DNA of 64,000 nucleotides from DASXYG01 sp036502625 (GTDB lineage: Bacteria; Actinomycetota; Actinomycetes; Streptosporangiales; Streptosporangiaceae): contig DASXYG010000002.1 of assembly GCA_036502625.1 (NCBI GenBank), positions 62,001-126,000 on the forward strand. Direction: 5' to 3'. A program made the translations under genes and the position numbers. Numbering within the stretch: position 1 is the first letter of the stretch; every line of letters begins with the position of its first letter. Positions 18,105 through 26,798 of the stretch are shown piece by piece. Below the pieces are notes generated by a model. It did not search any database, was not told the origin of the DNA, and worked only from the letters and a program-made list of their open reading frames with translations.

Positions 18105-18610
18105 GCCGCACCTCCCGATGCCTGGGCGGGGACCTCGGCGCTCGCCGGCGCCATTTCGTCGGCCGCCTGGCGGACGGCGCGGACGATGTTCTGGTAGCCG
18201 GTGCAGCGGCAGAGGTTGCCCTCGAGGCCCTCGCGGATCTCGCCCTCGCTCGGCCGCGGGTTGTCCCGCAGGAGGTCGACCGAGGCCATGATCATGCCGG
18301 GCGTGCAGTAGCCGCACTGGAGGGCGTGCTGGTCGTGGAAGGCGCGCTGCACGGGATGCAGCTCGCCGTTCTCGGCCAGGCCTTCGATGGTGGTGATCTC
18401 GCTGCCGTCGGCCTGGACGGCGAGGACGGAACAGCTCTTGACGCTGACGCCGTCGAGCAGGACCGTGCACGCGCCACAGTTGGTCGTGTCGCAACCGATC
18501 GGCGTGCCAACCTTGCCTAGGCGGTCTCGCAGGTAGTGGACCAGTAGGAGTCGAGGTTCGACGTCGTCGTCGCAGCGGACACCGTCGACGGTCACGGAAA
18601 CGCGTGCCAT
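18101..18610 (-). CDS. coxS: CO dehydrogenase-like 2Fe-2S small subunit
   Basis: 169 residues. The plant-type ferredoxin domain has the first cluster cysteines in GCDTTNCGACTVLLDG, and the helical domain has the second set in CGYCTPGM and CRCTGYQNI. It carries electrons from the molybdenum site to the flavin. The ATG at 18610 has GGGAGG 5 nt upstream; an upstream ATG at 18667 would add a non-family extension. First gene of the coxS-L-M(-G) operon. Confidence 0.93.
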   Translation of the reverse strand: MARVSVTVDGVRCDDDVEPRLLLVHYLRDRLGKVGTPIGCDTTNCGACTVLLDGVSVKSCSVLAVQADGSEITTIEGLAENGELHPVQRAFHDQHALQCGYCTPGMIMASVDLLRDNPRPSEGEIREGLEGNLCRCTGYQNIVRAVRQAADEMAPASAEVPAQASGGAA

Positions 18611-18706
18611 GGGTGCCTCCCGGTGATGGAGTGACACTGTCACGCTAGGTCGTGTGTCCGAGGTCACGCCAGACCCTGGATCCGTGTTGTGGAAAACGTG
18701 TTCCGG

Positions 18707-18892
18707 CTACCGGCGGTGGCCGCGCGCCACGATCCCGACAAGTCCGGCGATCCCCAGCCCGACGAGCAGCGCGGGAAGCAGCCATATCCACGGCAGATGC
18801 CAGCCCCGTACGTTCGCGACCAGATAGAGCCCGCCGAAGACGCAGAACAGCAGCCCCGCGACCAGCGTCCCCGGTTCGGTCTTATGCCGCAC
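18707..18892 (-). CDS. Small two-helix membrane protein
   Basis: 61 residues from GTG 18892, beginning VRHKTEPGTL. Two hydrophobic helices (about 9-26 and 34-54) are joined by a WHLPW turn. The start overlaps the end of the PspC gene by 11 nt, so the two are translationally coupled and should act together, probably in envelope-stress response. Small proteins of this shape commonly follow pspC genes in actinomycetes; I know no function for them. Confidence 0.7.
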   Translation of the reverse strand: MRHKTEPGTLVAGLLFCVFGGLYLVANVRGWHLPWIWLLPALLVGLGIAGLVGIVARGHRR

Positions 18893-20219
18893 GGCGCACC
18901 TCCATGTAGCCGGTCGTGCCTCGCAGATGAACATCGATCTCGGGTGCGCTCTTCGCCTTCGGCCCCAGGGTGACGTCGATGCGGCGCCCGCTGCGCTGGT
19001 CGGTGTCGTCCCCCGCGTGGACACCGCCGACCGCGACGGCCCCGGTCACGTGCACCCGCGCGCCGCGCGGCACGACCACCACGACGTAGCCGGTGTTCAT
19101 GTCCGCGGTGACGGACGCCGCCGTGCCCGGCTTGAACGGCACCCGCGTGAGGTCGTACTTCCCGGCGCCGAAGCCGAGATGCACCGGCCGGGACGCCTGC
19201 GCGACGGTCGTCGGCCGCCAGACCGTGTGGATCTCCTTCACCGACCCGGTGCCGATCATCGGCAGCGCGACCAGCACGCCCGCCAGGACGACACCCCAGA
19301 ACACCAGCGACCGCGTACGGCCGAACCAGGCGCCGACCACGAGGCCGACGCCGATCACGATCATCGCGACCGCGGCGCCGTAACCCCAGGTCACGGTCGC
19401 GTACCAGCCGTACGTCGGCGCGGTGACCGCCATCGCCCACACGCACGCGCCGCACGCGGCCAGGAAGAACAGGGACGCGGGCCAGCCGCTGCCGCCGCGG
19501 CGCGCACGCTGCGGCGCGACCGGCGGCTCGTACGGGCCGAACCCGGTGGCCGGGTCGTCCGGTCCCGCGGGCTGCGCCGTGTGCGGGCCGCGTCCGTACG
19601 CGCCCAGGTCGATCAGCCCGTCGGGGCGCACCGGCGGGGGTCCGGGCCGCGGCGGCGCGTCCGTGCCGGCCATGCTCGCCGCGGGCGCGGCCTCGTCCGG
19701 TGACGCGGGACGGCCGCGCACCTGGTCGGGCAGGCTCCGCAGCACGCCGCCGAGGTCGACGCCGCGCTTCTGCGCGGTCAGCACGCCCAGCGCCAGGACG
19801 ACCAGCGTGACCAGCGTCGCGCCGCCCGGCCCGCCGATCAGGCTCAGCAGGAAACCGGCGGCCACGATGGCGCTGAGCAGGGAGAGGACGTTCGACGCGG
19901 TGTACCGCCGCCCGGACCAGCCCTCGATCAGCGACGCGGGCTGGTCCTCGGCGGGCATCAGCAGCCAGCCCGCGGCGTACACCAGCACGCCCACGCCGCC
20001 GCCCACCGTGAGCACCACGACGGCCACGCGGAACACGATCGGGTCGATGCCGGTGGCCCGCCCGAGGCCCGCGCACACGCCGCCGATCAGGCGCGCGTCG
20101 CCGCCGCCGCGCTGGACGGGCCGGAACGCACGCGCCGTGCCCGCCGTACCCGTGCCCGTGCCGCCGCCCGTGCCGCCGGTGCCGCCGGCCGTGTCGGTGT
20201 CGCCAGGGCCCGCGGTCAT
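18882..20219 (-). CDS. PspC-domain membrane protein
   Basis: 445 residues. A low-complexity Gly/Thr leader (1-25) precedes a PspC domain at about 35-90 (LIGGVCAGLGRATGIDPIVFRVAVV). Further hydrophobic pairs lie near 115-150 and 245-335. A C-terminal beta-rich extracytoplasmic part (about 340-445; VVVVVPRGARVHVTG, GPKAKSAPEIDVHLRGTTGY) resembles the toast-rack fold of LiaF-like proteins. ATG 20219 has GGAGG 5 nt upstream. It is divergent from a kinase that also begins with a PspC domain, so it likely modulates that two-component system. Confidence 0.82.
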   Translation of the reverse strand: MTAGPGDTDTAGGTGGTGGGTGTGTAGTARAFRPVQRGGGDARLIGGVCAGLGRATGIDPIVFRVAVVVLTVGGGVGVLVYAAGWLLMPAEDQPASLIEGWSGRRYTASNVLSLLSAIVAAGFLLSLIGGPGGATLVTLVVLALGVLTAQKRGVDLGGVLRSLPDQVRGRPASPDEAAPAASMAGTDAPPRPGPPPVRPDGLIDLGAYGRGPHTAQPAGPDDPATGFGPYEPPVAPQRARRGGSGWPASLFFLAACGACVWAMAVTAPTYGWYATVTWGYGAAVAMIVIGVGLVVGAWFGRTRSLVFWGVVLAGVLVALPMIGTGSVKEIHTVWRPTTVAQASRPVHLGFGAGKYDLTRVPFKPGTAASVTADMNTGYVVVVVPRGARVHVTGAVAVGGVHAGDDTDQRSGRRIDVTLGPKAKSAPEIDVHLRGTTGYMEVRRAA

Positions 20220-20435
20220 GGGTGCCTCCGCTTGGTCATGTCCCCATGGTGGCCGGTCACGGCCACGCGGTGCATCCGGGAACCCCCTGATCCGACCCTG
20301 AACGCGGACCAGGGGCAGCCGGGGGTGCGTCCCTGATGCGCGTGCGCCGCACCCGCGCGAGGATCGGCGATGATGAACGTTGGACAGGCACGCTACGGAG
20401 CGCTCGGCGCGACGACGACCAGGGAAGCGGGCACG

Positions 20436-21608
20436 GTGAGCGAGACGACGCCCGGCGGGGCCCCGCGCATCCGGCGCGCCCCCGACGGCCGCATCGTGGC
20501 GGGCGTCTGCGTCGGCCTCGCGCGCCACCTCGGCCTCGACACCCTGGTCGTACGGCTCGCGTTCGTGCTGCTCGTGCTCGCGGGCGGGCTCGGCGTGGCC
20601 CTCTACGTCGCGCTGTGGATCCTGCTGCCGCACGACCGCGAGGCCGCGAAGGCCGGGCGCGACTACACCCAGCTCGCCACGTACGCCGCGCTCACCGTGG
20701 GCATCGTCTTCCTCGGGCTGCTCGTCGGCGGCCTGTCGAGCATCGCGCTGTGGCCGGTCGTCGCGGGCGCCGCGGGCGGCGCCATCCTGTGGCAGCAGGC
20801 CGGGCCCGACCAGCGCGAGCAGTGGGCGCGGACGACCACCAAGCAGATCCGCCGCACGTGGCTGCGCAGCATCGTCGGGGTCGTGCTCGTGGCCGGCGGC
20901 ATCCTCGGGTTCCTGCTCGGCAGCGGGCAGCTCGCGCAGGCGGGCCGCAGCCTGGCCGCCACCGGCGTCATCCTGATCGGCCTCGGCCTGGTCGCGGCGC
21001 CGTGGATCATGCGGCTGGTCAGCGAACTGTACAAGGAGCGCGGCGAGCGCATCAGGTCGCAGGAGCGCGCCGAAGTTGCCGCGCACGTCCACGACTCCGT
21101 GCTGCACACCCTGACGCTGATCCAGCGCAACGCCGACGACCCGCGCGAGGTGCAGCGGCTGGCCCGCGCGCAGGAACGCGAGCTGCGCACCTGGCTCTAC
21201 CAGCCGAAGGCCGACGCGGACGCCACGCTGGCCGCCGCCGTCGAGAAGACCGCCGCGCAGGTCGAGGAGGCCCACGGGCTGCCCATCGAGGCGGTGAGCG
21301 TGGGCGACTGCCCGCTCGACGACCGGCTCGGCGCGGCGCTCCAGGCCGCGCGCGAGGCCATGGTCAACGCGGCGAAGTACTCCGGCGCCCCGTCGGTGTC
21401 GGTGTTCGCCGAGGTGGAGCCGGAGCAGGTGACGATCTTCGTACGCGACCGCGGCAACGGGTTCGACATGTCGGTGATCCCCGACGACCGCATGGGCGTC
21501 CGCCAGTCGATCGTCGGCCGCATGGAGCGCAACGGCGGGTCGGCGCGCATCCGCACCGCGCCGGGGGAGGGCACCGAGGTGGAGCTGGTGGTGAAGCGTG
21601 ACGAGTGA
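20436..21608 (+). CDS. PspC-fused sensor histidine kinase
   Basis: 390 residues from GTG 20436; an in-frame ATG at 20370 (GAGG upstream) would add 22 residues and cannot be excluded. Residues about 10-70 form a PspC domain (RAPDGRIVAGVCVGLARHLG). Three or four membrane helices follow, then a HisKA_3-type dimerisation helix with AHVHDSVLHTL (phospho-accepting His) and an ATPase domain with the N-box REAMVNAAKYS and VRDRGNGFD. It should sense envelope stress through PspC-PspC contact and phosphorylate the downstream regulator. Confidence 0.87.
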   Translation: MSETTPGGAPRIRRAPDGRIVAGVCVGLARHLGLDTLVVRLAFVLLVLAGGLGVALYVALWILLPHDREAAKAGRDYTQLATYAALTVGIVFLGLLVGGLSSIALWPVVAGAAGGAILWQQAGPDQREQWARTTTKQIRRTWLRSIVGVVLVAGGILGFLLGSGQLAQAGRSLAATGVILIGLGLVAAPWIMRLVSELYKERGERIRSQERAEVAAHVHDSVLHTLTLIQRNADDPREVQRLARAQERELRTWLYQPKADADATLAAAVEKTAAQVEEAHGLPIEAVSVGDCPLDDRLGAALQAAREAMVNAAKYSGAPSVSVFAEVEPEQVTIFVRDRGNGFDMSVIPDDRMGVRQSIVGRMERNGGSARIRTAPGEGTEVELVVKRDE

Positions 21609-21699
21609 CGCGACAGGTGACGGACTGGCGTACGCCGGGGGGTACGGTCGAGGCGACGGCCTCCCCGAGATTGCGGACACGGCAGAGACGGAGCCTGCG

Positions 21700-22359
21700 A
21701 TGACAGCCGAGACGCCCGAGCGGGCGACCGTGCGCGTGGTGATCGTGGACGACCACCGGTTGTTCCGCAGCGGCGTGCGCGCCGAGCTCGGCGACACCGT
21801 CGAGGTGATCGGCGAGGCGTGGGACGTCGACAGCGCCGTCGAGGTGATCACCGAGACGGAGCCGCGCGTCGTGCTGCTCGACGTGCACCTGCCGGGGGGC
21901 GGCGGCGTCGAGGTGCTGCGCCGCGTGCTGCCCGGCCATTCCGAGATCCGCTTCCTCGCGCTCTCGGTGTCCGACGCCGCTGAGGACGTCATCGGCGTCG
22001 TCCGCGGCGGCGCGCGCGGCTACGTCACGAAGACGATCACCGGCACCGAGCTGACCAGCGCCATCGGCCGGGTGGCCGAGGGCGACGCGGTGTTCTCGCC
22101 GCGCCTGGCCGGGTTCGTCCTCGACGCGTTCGCGGCCACCGACGCGCCCGCGATCGACCCCGAGCTCGACCGCCTCACCCAGCGGGAACGCGAGGTCCTG
22201 CGGCTGATCGCCCGCGGCTACGCGTACAAGGAGATCGCCAAGGAGCTGTTCATCTCGGTGAAGACCGTCGAGACGCACGTCTCGTCGGTGCTGCGGAAGC
22301 TCCAGTTGTCCAACCGCCACGAGCTCTCCCACTGGGCCACCAGCCGCAAGCTGGTTTGA
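21700..22359 (+). CDS. LuxR-family (NarL-type) response regulator
   Basis: 219 residues. The receiver domain has acidic Asp17/Asp18 (VIVDDHR), phospho-acceptor Asp61 (VVLLDVHLPGG) and Lys near 110 (GYVTKTI). The C-terminal helix-turn-helix (LTQREREVLRLIARG, SVKTVETHVSSVLRKL) binds DNA. The ATG at 21700 has GGAG 6 nt upstream; a GTG overlapping the kinase stop would add 34 poorly structured residues. Together with the PspC kinase it forms one envelope-stress two-component system. Confidence 0.92.
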   Translation: MTAETPERATVRVVIVDDHRLFRSGVRAELGDTVEVIGEAWDVDSAVEVITETEPRVVLLDVHLPGGGGVEVLRRVLPGHSEIRFLALSVSDAAEDVIGVVRGGARGYVTKTITGTELTSAIGRVAEGDAVFSPRLAGFVLDAFAATDAPAIDPELDRLTQREREVLRLIARGYAYKEIAKELFISVKTVETHVSSVLRKLQLSNRHELSHWATSRKLV

Positions 22360-22382
22360 GACCGCCCCGCCGCGTACGGCCG

Positions 22383-22388
22383 TATGCT
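22383..22388 (+). promoter_or_regulatory. -10 box of a likely leaderless gene
   Basis: TATGCT lies 6 nt before the ATG at 22395, with no ribosome site between. No good -35 is visible. Confidence 0.5.
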
Positions 22389-22394
22389 CCCGTC

Positions 22395-22964
22395 ATGCGG
22401 CTGTCAGCGGGAGGGCCCGAGCCGCCCGGCGTGCGCCTGGGGGAAGGCGATGTGCCCGCGGCGTCGGTGGGGAAGGCGGCGGTCGTCGGGCTGCTGGCGC
22501 TGCTGTGCGCGGGCGGGTTCATCAGCGCCGCGGCCGGCCTGTTCACCGATCCCGGACGACAGGCGCTCGCGCTCCCGGTCCTCGCCGCCGTCTGCTACGG
22601 GCTCGCCTGGCTGGCGCTGCGCGAGGTCCGCCACGCCGCCTGGCTCGACGGCACGGTCCTGTGGGTACGCGGCCCGTTCCGTATGCGCGGCTGCGACCTG
22701 GCCACCGCGCGCGTCCTGCGCATCCGCCACACGTCCGTCTGGAGCCGCCACGCCGGGCCGGTGCCCACGCTGGTCGCGTCCGGCGACGACGACGGCCGCC
22801 GCGTCCGCTACCCCCTGGTCGCCTCGGACGGCCGCGCGCTGCCGCTCGACCTGCGCGCACAGCTCGCCGACGCGATCGACGCGGGCGTCTCGTCGGAGGA
22901 GTCGCGCGCGGTGACCCGGGAGCTGCGCAAACCCGGGTTCCTCGACATCGGCACGGTCGCCTGA
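22395..22964 (+). CDS. Two-helix membrane protein with PH-like domain
   Basis: 189 residues from ATG 22395. Two membrane helices lie at about 30-52 and 60-80. A short beta-rich region follows (AAWLDGTVLWVRGPFRMRGCDLATARVLRIR), reminiscent of bacterial PH (bPH) domains. The C-terminus is helical and charged. There is no ribosome site; a TATGCT box directly upstream suggests a leaderless mRNA. Function unknown. Its position next to the PspC system may be coincidental. Confidence 0.75.
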   Translation: MRLSAGGPEPPGVRLGEGDVPAASVGKAAVVGLLALLCAGGFISAAAGLFTDPGRQALALPVLAAVCYGLAWLALREVRHAAWLDGTVLWVRGPFRMRGCDLATARVLRIRHTSVWSRHAGPVPTLVASGDDDGRRVRYPLVASDGRALPLDLRAQLADAIDAGVSSEESRAVTRELRKPGFLDIGTVA

Positions 22965-22968
22965 GGCG

Positions 22969-23694
22969 TCAGCGGCCGCCCGCGACGCGGATGTTGGCGC
23001 CCGTGGCGTACGACGCGTCGGGGGAGAGCAGCCACGCGACCGCCGCGGCGATCTCGTACGGCTCGCCCGCGCGGCGCATCGGCACCACCTTGGCGATCCG
23101 CTCGGGGCGGCCCGGGTCGGCGTGGATGTCGGTCCACACGACGCCGGGGGAGACCGCGTTGACGCGGATGCCGTCCTCCGCCAGCTCCTTCGACAGGCCG
23201 ATGGTGATCGTGTCGACCGCGGCCTTGGACGCCGCGTAGTGGACGTACTCGCCGGGGCTGCCCAGGGTGGCCGCGCCGGAGGACAGGTTCACGATCGCGC
23301 CGCCGTGCCCGGCCATGTCGCGCGCGGCGCGGCGCGCGGCCAGCAGGACGCCGAGGACGTTGACGTCGAGCATGCGGCGGATGCCCGGCGCGTCGGCGTC
23401 GACCAGCTTCCCGACGGGCCCGGTGACGCCCGCGTTGTTCACCAGCCCGGTCACGCGGCCGAGGCTCCGCGCCGCGTCGAAGAGGGCGTCGACGTCATCC
23501 TCTGACGCGGTGTCGGCGCGTACGGTGACGCACCGCGCGCCCGCCGCGCGCACCGTCTCGGCCACGCCCTCGGCGGCGTCCGCGGCCGCGTGGTAGCCGA
23601 TCACGAGGTCGTGGCCGTCGGTGGCGAGCCGCTCGCAGGTGGCCGCGCCGATGCCGCGGCTTCCGCCGGTCACGACGGTGATGGGTCGCTCCAT
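22969..23694 (-). CDS. Short-chain dehydrogenase/reductase
   Basis: 241 residues, classical SDR. The cofactor motif is TGGSRGIG (residues 9-16), the structural motif NNAG, and the catalytic Ser-Tyr-Lys triad has YAASK. Arg and Thr at the end of beta-2 (RADTAS) leave cofactor preference open. The C-terminal VAGGR is typical of FabG-like members. The substrate is unknown. It converges on the PH-like gene with 4 nt between stops. Confidence 0.9.
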   Translation of the reverse strand: MERPITVVTGGSRGIGAATCERLATDGHDLVIGYHAAADAAEGVAETVRAAGARCVTVRADTASEDDVDALFDAARSLGRVTGLVNNAGVTGPVGKLVDADAPGIRRMLDVNVLGVLLAARRAARDMAGHGGAIVNLSSGAATLGSPGEYVHYAASKAAVDTITIGLSKELAEDGIRVNAVSPGVVWTDIHADPGRPERIAKVVPMRRAGEPYEIAAAVAWLLSPDASYATGANIRVAGGR

Positions 23695-23773
23695 ACGGCA
23701 ACCATCTCAGCCGCCGCCGGTGGTGCACGACGCGGGACCGCGAATGGTCTCCCGTGCGTACGACACCGCGTCG

Positions 23774-23779
23774 TAGCGT
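23774..23779 (+). promoter_or_regulatory. -10 box of a likely leaderless gene
   Basis: TAGCGT, then 6 nt, then the ATG at 23786. There is no ribosome site. Confidence 0.5.
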
Positions 23780-23785
23780 GGCCGC

Positions 23786-24265
23786 ATGACCTCAGCGGAT
23801 ACGGCGGACACGCCCGTACGGGCGCCGCAGCGCAGGCTCGACCTGCCGAAGCTCAGCCCGGCGTTCTACAAGGCGATGAACGCGCTCGACCAGGCGGCGT
23901 CCGCGGGCCTCGACCCGCTCCTGCTCGAACTGATCAAGATCCGTGCGTCGCAGCTCAACGGCTGCGCGTTCTGCCTGGACATGCACACACAGGACGCGCT
24001 CGCGAAGGGCGAGCAGGCGCACCGGCTGAACACGCTCGCCGCGTGGCGCGAGACGCCGTACTTCACCGAGCGTGAACGCGCCGCGCTCGCGCTGACCGAG
24101 TCGGTCACGCTGCTCGCGGACACCCATGTGCCGGACGAGGTGTACGACGAGGCGGCGCTGCGGTTCAGCGACGAGGAGCTCGCGCAGGTCATCGCGATGG
24201 CGGTGGCGATCAACGCGTGGAACCGCATCGGCGTGACGACCCGGCTCTCGCCGCCCGCGCGCTAG
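23786..24265 (+). CDS. AhpD-like carboxymuconolactone decarboxylase-family protein
   Basis: 159 residues. The CMD/AhpD core contains the redox pair CAFC and the following histidine of CAFCLDMHTQDA (near residues 56-67), as in alkylhydroperoxidase AhpD-type proteins. LIKIRASQLNGC is the family signature. The C-terminus ends NAWNRIGVTTRL, also typical. Likely a cytoplasmic peroxidatic or thiol-disulfide protein; the partner is unknown. The start is set by the TAGCGT box immediately upstream. Confidence 0.88.
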   Translation: MTSADTADTPVRAPQRRLDLPKLSPAFYKAMNALDQAASAGLDPLLLELIKIRASQLNGCAFCLDMHTQDALAKGEQAHRLNTLAAWRETPYFTERERAALALTESVTLLADTHVPDEVYDEAALRFSDEELAQVIAMAVAINAWNRIGVTTRLSPPAR

Positions 24266-24277
24266 CCGTACGGACCG

Positions 24278-24994
24278 CTACGCGCTGTCGATCACCTGGA
24301 ACGCCTCGGCGAGGCGGCCCTCGGGCAGCCCGCCGGCGCGCGCGGTGGCGCCCATCCAGCCGCGCAGCATGCCCTCGAGGTCGCCGATGTTGACCACCTG
24401 GCTGACGTGCGCCCGGAGGGCGGCGAGCTTCTTGTCGAACATCTCCGTGACGTCGGGGAAGTGGTTCGGGCTCGGGCCGCCGTTCATCCAGATCTCGCGG
24501 ACGGTCCACGCCTCGAGGCCCTCGGCGGCCAGCTCGGGGTGGGCGAACGGGTTGCGGGCGTCGGGATAGACGGCGTCGAGCGCGGCGGAGCCGACAGCGC
24601 GGTGGTCCGGGTGGCTGGGCGCCATGCGCTCGTAGTTGCGCTCCGGGGTGGGCAGCAGGATGCGGTCGGGCCTGACCTGGCGGATCACCCGCGCGATGTC
24701 GCGCCGCAGCTCGAGTGTGGGCTCGACGCGGCCGTCGGAGTAGCCGAGGAACCGGACGTCGGACACGCCGAGCTGCTTGGCGGCGGCCGTCTGCTCGGCC
24801 TGGCGGATGGCGGGGATCTCCGCGCGCGGCACCGCGGGGTCGAACCCGCCCGCGTCGCCGGAGGTGACCAGGAGGTACGAGACGTCGAACCCCTTGTCGG
24901 CGAACGACGCGATCGTGCCCGCCGAGCCGAAGTCGATGTCGTCGGGGTGGGCGGCGACCACCAGGACACGGGAGATCTCGTTGTCGGAAAGCAC
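24278..24994 (-). CDS. PIG-L / LmbE-family deacetylase
   Basis: 238 residues. The zinc-binding signature AHPDD (near residues 14-18) and the downstream HPDHRAVG identify the PIG-L family, to which the mycothiol enzymes MshB and Mca belong. The conserved LPTPERNYERMAPSHPDH segment suggests an N-acetyl-sugar or amide substrate, but which one cannot be told. GTG 24994 has no ribosome site; TACGAT lies 6 nt upstream, so a leaderless start is preferred over longer frames. Confidence 0.87.
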   Translation of the reverse strand: MLSDNEISRVLVVAAHPDDIDFGSAGTIASFADKGFDVSYLLVTSGDAGGFDPAVPRAEIPAIRQAEQTAAAKQLGVSDVRFLGYSDGRVEPTLELRRDIARVIRQVRPDRILLPTPERNYERMAPSHPDHRAVGSAALDAVYPDARNPFAHPELAAEGLEAWTVREIWMNGGPSPNHFPDVTEMFDKKLAALRAHVSQVVNIGDLEGMLRGWMGATARAGGLPEGRLAEAFQVIDSA

Positions 24995-25000
24995 CCGCTC

Positions 25001-25006
25001 ATCGTA
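25001..25006 (-). promoter_or_regulatory. -10 box of a likely leaderless gene
   Basis: TACGAT on the minus strand, 6 nt before the GTG at 24994. Confidence 0.5.
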
Positions 25007-25155
25007 GGTCGGCCGTACGACATCCCCGCGACCCGGCACCGTACGCCGGGGGTTCGTGCCCCGGTAATCCGGTGTTGTGGCGCGTACGTCTCGCTATTGG
25101 ACGTTGGCGGTGGTGCTATGAGGACCACGGTGTAGCTCGTTCAGGAGGCAGGCGG

Positions 25156-26148
25156 ATGAAGAAGATCATCAACGCTCCCGAAGACGTCGTGGCCGACACG
25201 CTCCGCGGCCTCGCCGCCGCACATCCCGAGCTGCGGGTGGACGCCAAGAACGGGTTCGTGGCCCGCGGCGAGGCCATCCGCCTCGGCAAGATCGGGCTGG
25301 TCTCCGGCGGCGGTTCGGGCCACGAGCCGCTGCACGCCGGGTTCGTCGGCTACGGCATGCTCGACGCCGCCTGCCCCGGCGACGTCTTCACCTCGCCCGT
25401 GCCGGACCAGATCCTCGCCGCCACCAAGGCGGCCGACGGCGGCCACGGGGTGCTGCACATCGTCAAGAACTACACCGGTGACGTGCTCAACTTCCGCATG
25501 GCCGCCGACCTCGCCGACGACGAGGACATCGCGGTGGCCACGGTCGTCGTCGACGACGACGTCGCGGTGGAGGACAGCACGCACACCGCGGGACGGCGCG
25601 GCACCGGCGCCACCGTGTTCGTCGAGAAGATCGCCGGCGCGCTCGCCGAGGAGGGCGCGGGCCTGGACGCCTGCGCGGCGATCGCCGCCGAGGTCAACGA
25701 GCGGTCCGCGTCGTTCGGCATCGCGCTGCGCGCGGGCACCGTGCCCACCGCGGGGCGCCCCGGGTTCGAGCTCGCCGAGGACGAGATCGAGATCGGCGTC
25801 GGCATCCACGGCGAACCGGGCCGCAGGCGCGGCGCGATGGCCACCGCGCGCGAGCTCACCGCCACGGCCATGGAATCGCTGCACGACGCGAAGCCGCTGG
25901 ACGGACGGCTCCTCGTGCTGGTCAACGGCATGGGCGGCACACCGTTGTCCGAGCTTTACATCGCGTACGCCGAAGTCGCCGACTGGTGCGCTCGCCATAA
26001 CGTTACGATCAGCCGTAACCTCGTCGGCAACTACGTGACGAGCCTGGACATGGCCGGATTCTCGATCACCGTGTGTCGGCTGACGGAGGACCTCATGAGG
26101 TTGTGGGACGCGCCCGTGCGCACCCCGGCGCTGCGCTGGGGCCGCTGA
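25156..26148 (+). CDS. dhaK: PTS-dependent dihydroxyacetone kinase, DhaK subunit
   Basis: 330 residues; binds dihydroxyacetone covalently and receives phosphate from DhaL. The substrate-binding His218 sits in VGIHGEPG, at the same number as in E. coli DhaK. SGGGSGHEP near residue 47 is the family signature. AGGAGG lies 7 nt before the ATG. The stop overlaps the dhaL start by 1 nt. First gene of dhaKLM. Confidence 0.95.
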   Translation: MKKIINAPEDVVADTLRGLAAAHPELRVDAKNGFVARGEAIRLGKIGLVSGGGSGHEPLHAGFVGYGMLDAACPGDVFTSPVPDQILAATKAADGGHGVLHIVKNYTGDVLNFRMAADLADDEDIAVATVVVDDDVAVEDSTHTAGRRGTGATVFVEKIAGALAEEGAGLDACAAIAAEVNERSASFGIALRAGTVPTAGRPGFELAEDEIEIGVGIHGEPGRRRGAMATARELTATAMESLHDAKPLDGRLLVLVNGMGGTPLSELYIAYAEVADWCARHNVTISRNLVGNYVTSLDMAGFSITVCRLTEDLMRLWDAPVRTPALRWGR

Positions 26149-26798
26149 TGGCCGAGTCGCCAGGGGCGTTCGACGCGGCGCGTGCCGCCGCCTGGATCAC
26201 CGCCTCCGCCCGGCTGATCGGCGGCGCGGCCGACCGCCTGACCGAGCTCGACACCGCCATCGGCGACGGCGACCACGGCCGCAACCTCACGCGCGGGTTC
26301 GCCGCCGCGGCCGAGAAGGCCGACGGCGCCGACACGCCGCGCGGGGTGCTGACCGGCGCGGGAAGCGCGCTGGTCTCCGCGACGGGCGGTGCGTCCGGCC
26401 CGCTGTTCGGAACGTTCCTGCGGCGTACGGCCAAGGCCCTGCCCGACGCGCCCGTCGTCGGCCCGGACGACCTGGCGGACGCGCTCGCCGCGGGTGTCGC
26501 GGCCGTACGCGAGCTCGGCGGCGCCGCCGACGGCGACAAGACGATGGTCGACGCGCTCGACCCGGCCGTCACGGCGCTGCGCGGCGCCCTCGCCGAGGGC
26601 GCGAGCCTGCCCGCGGCGGTGGAACGGGCCGCCGAGGCGGCGCGAGCGGGAGCGGAGGCTACGATTCCGCTGGTCGCCCACAAGGGGCGGGCCAGCTATC
26701 TGGGGGAGCGCAGCGCGGGCCACGAGGACCCCGGTGCGGCATCGACGGCGCTGCTGTGGAGCGCGCTCGCGGAGGCCACGGGGGCTGATGATGGCTGA
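26148..26798 (+). CDS. dhaL: Dihydroxyacetone kinase, ADP-binding DhaL subunit
   Basis: 216 residues; holds the ADP cofactor that is rephosphorylated by DhaM. The Mg-ADP motif is DTAIGDGDHGRN, with ATGGASGPLFGT and ADGDKTMVDALDPA as further nucleotide-site stretches. Start and stop both overlap the neighbouring genes (1 nt with dhaK, 11 nt with dhaM), as expected for a 1:1:1 complex. Confidence 0.94.
   Translation: MAESPGAFDAARAAAWITASARLIGGAADRLTELDTAIGDGDHGRNLTRGFAAAAEKADGADTPRGVLTGAGSALVSATGGASGPLFGTFLRRTAKALPDAPVVGPDDLADALAAGVAAVRELGGAADGDKTMVDALDPAVTALRGALAEGASLPAAVERAAEAARAGAEATIPLVAHKGRASYLGERSAGHEDPGAASTALLWSALAEATGADDG

Noticed and set aside
18882..21992. 1036-residue minus-strand frame
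   Set aside because: Only the last 445 codons are the PspC protein; the rest is antisense to the kinase and regulator.
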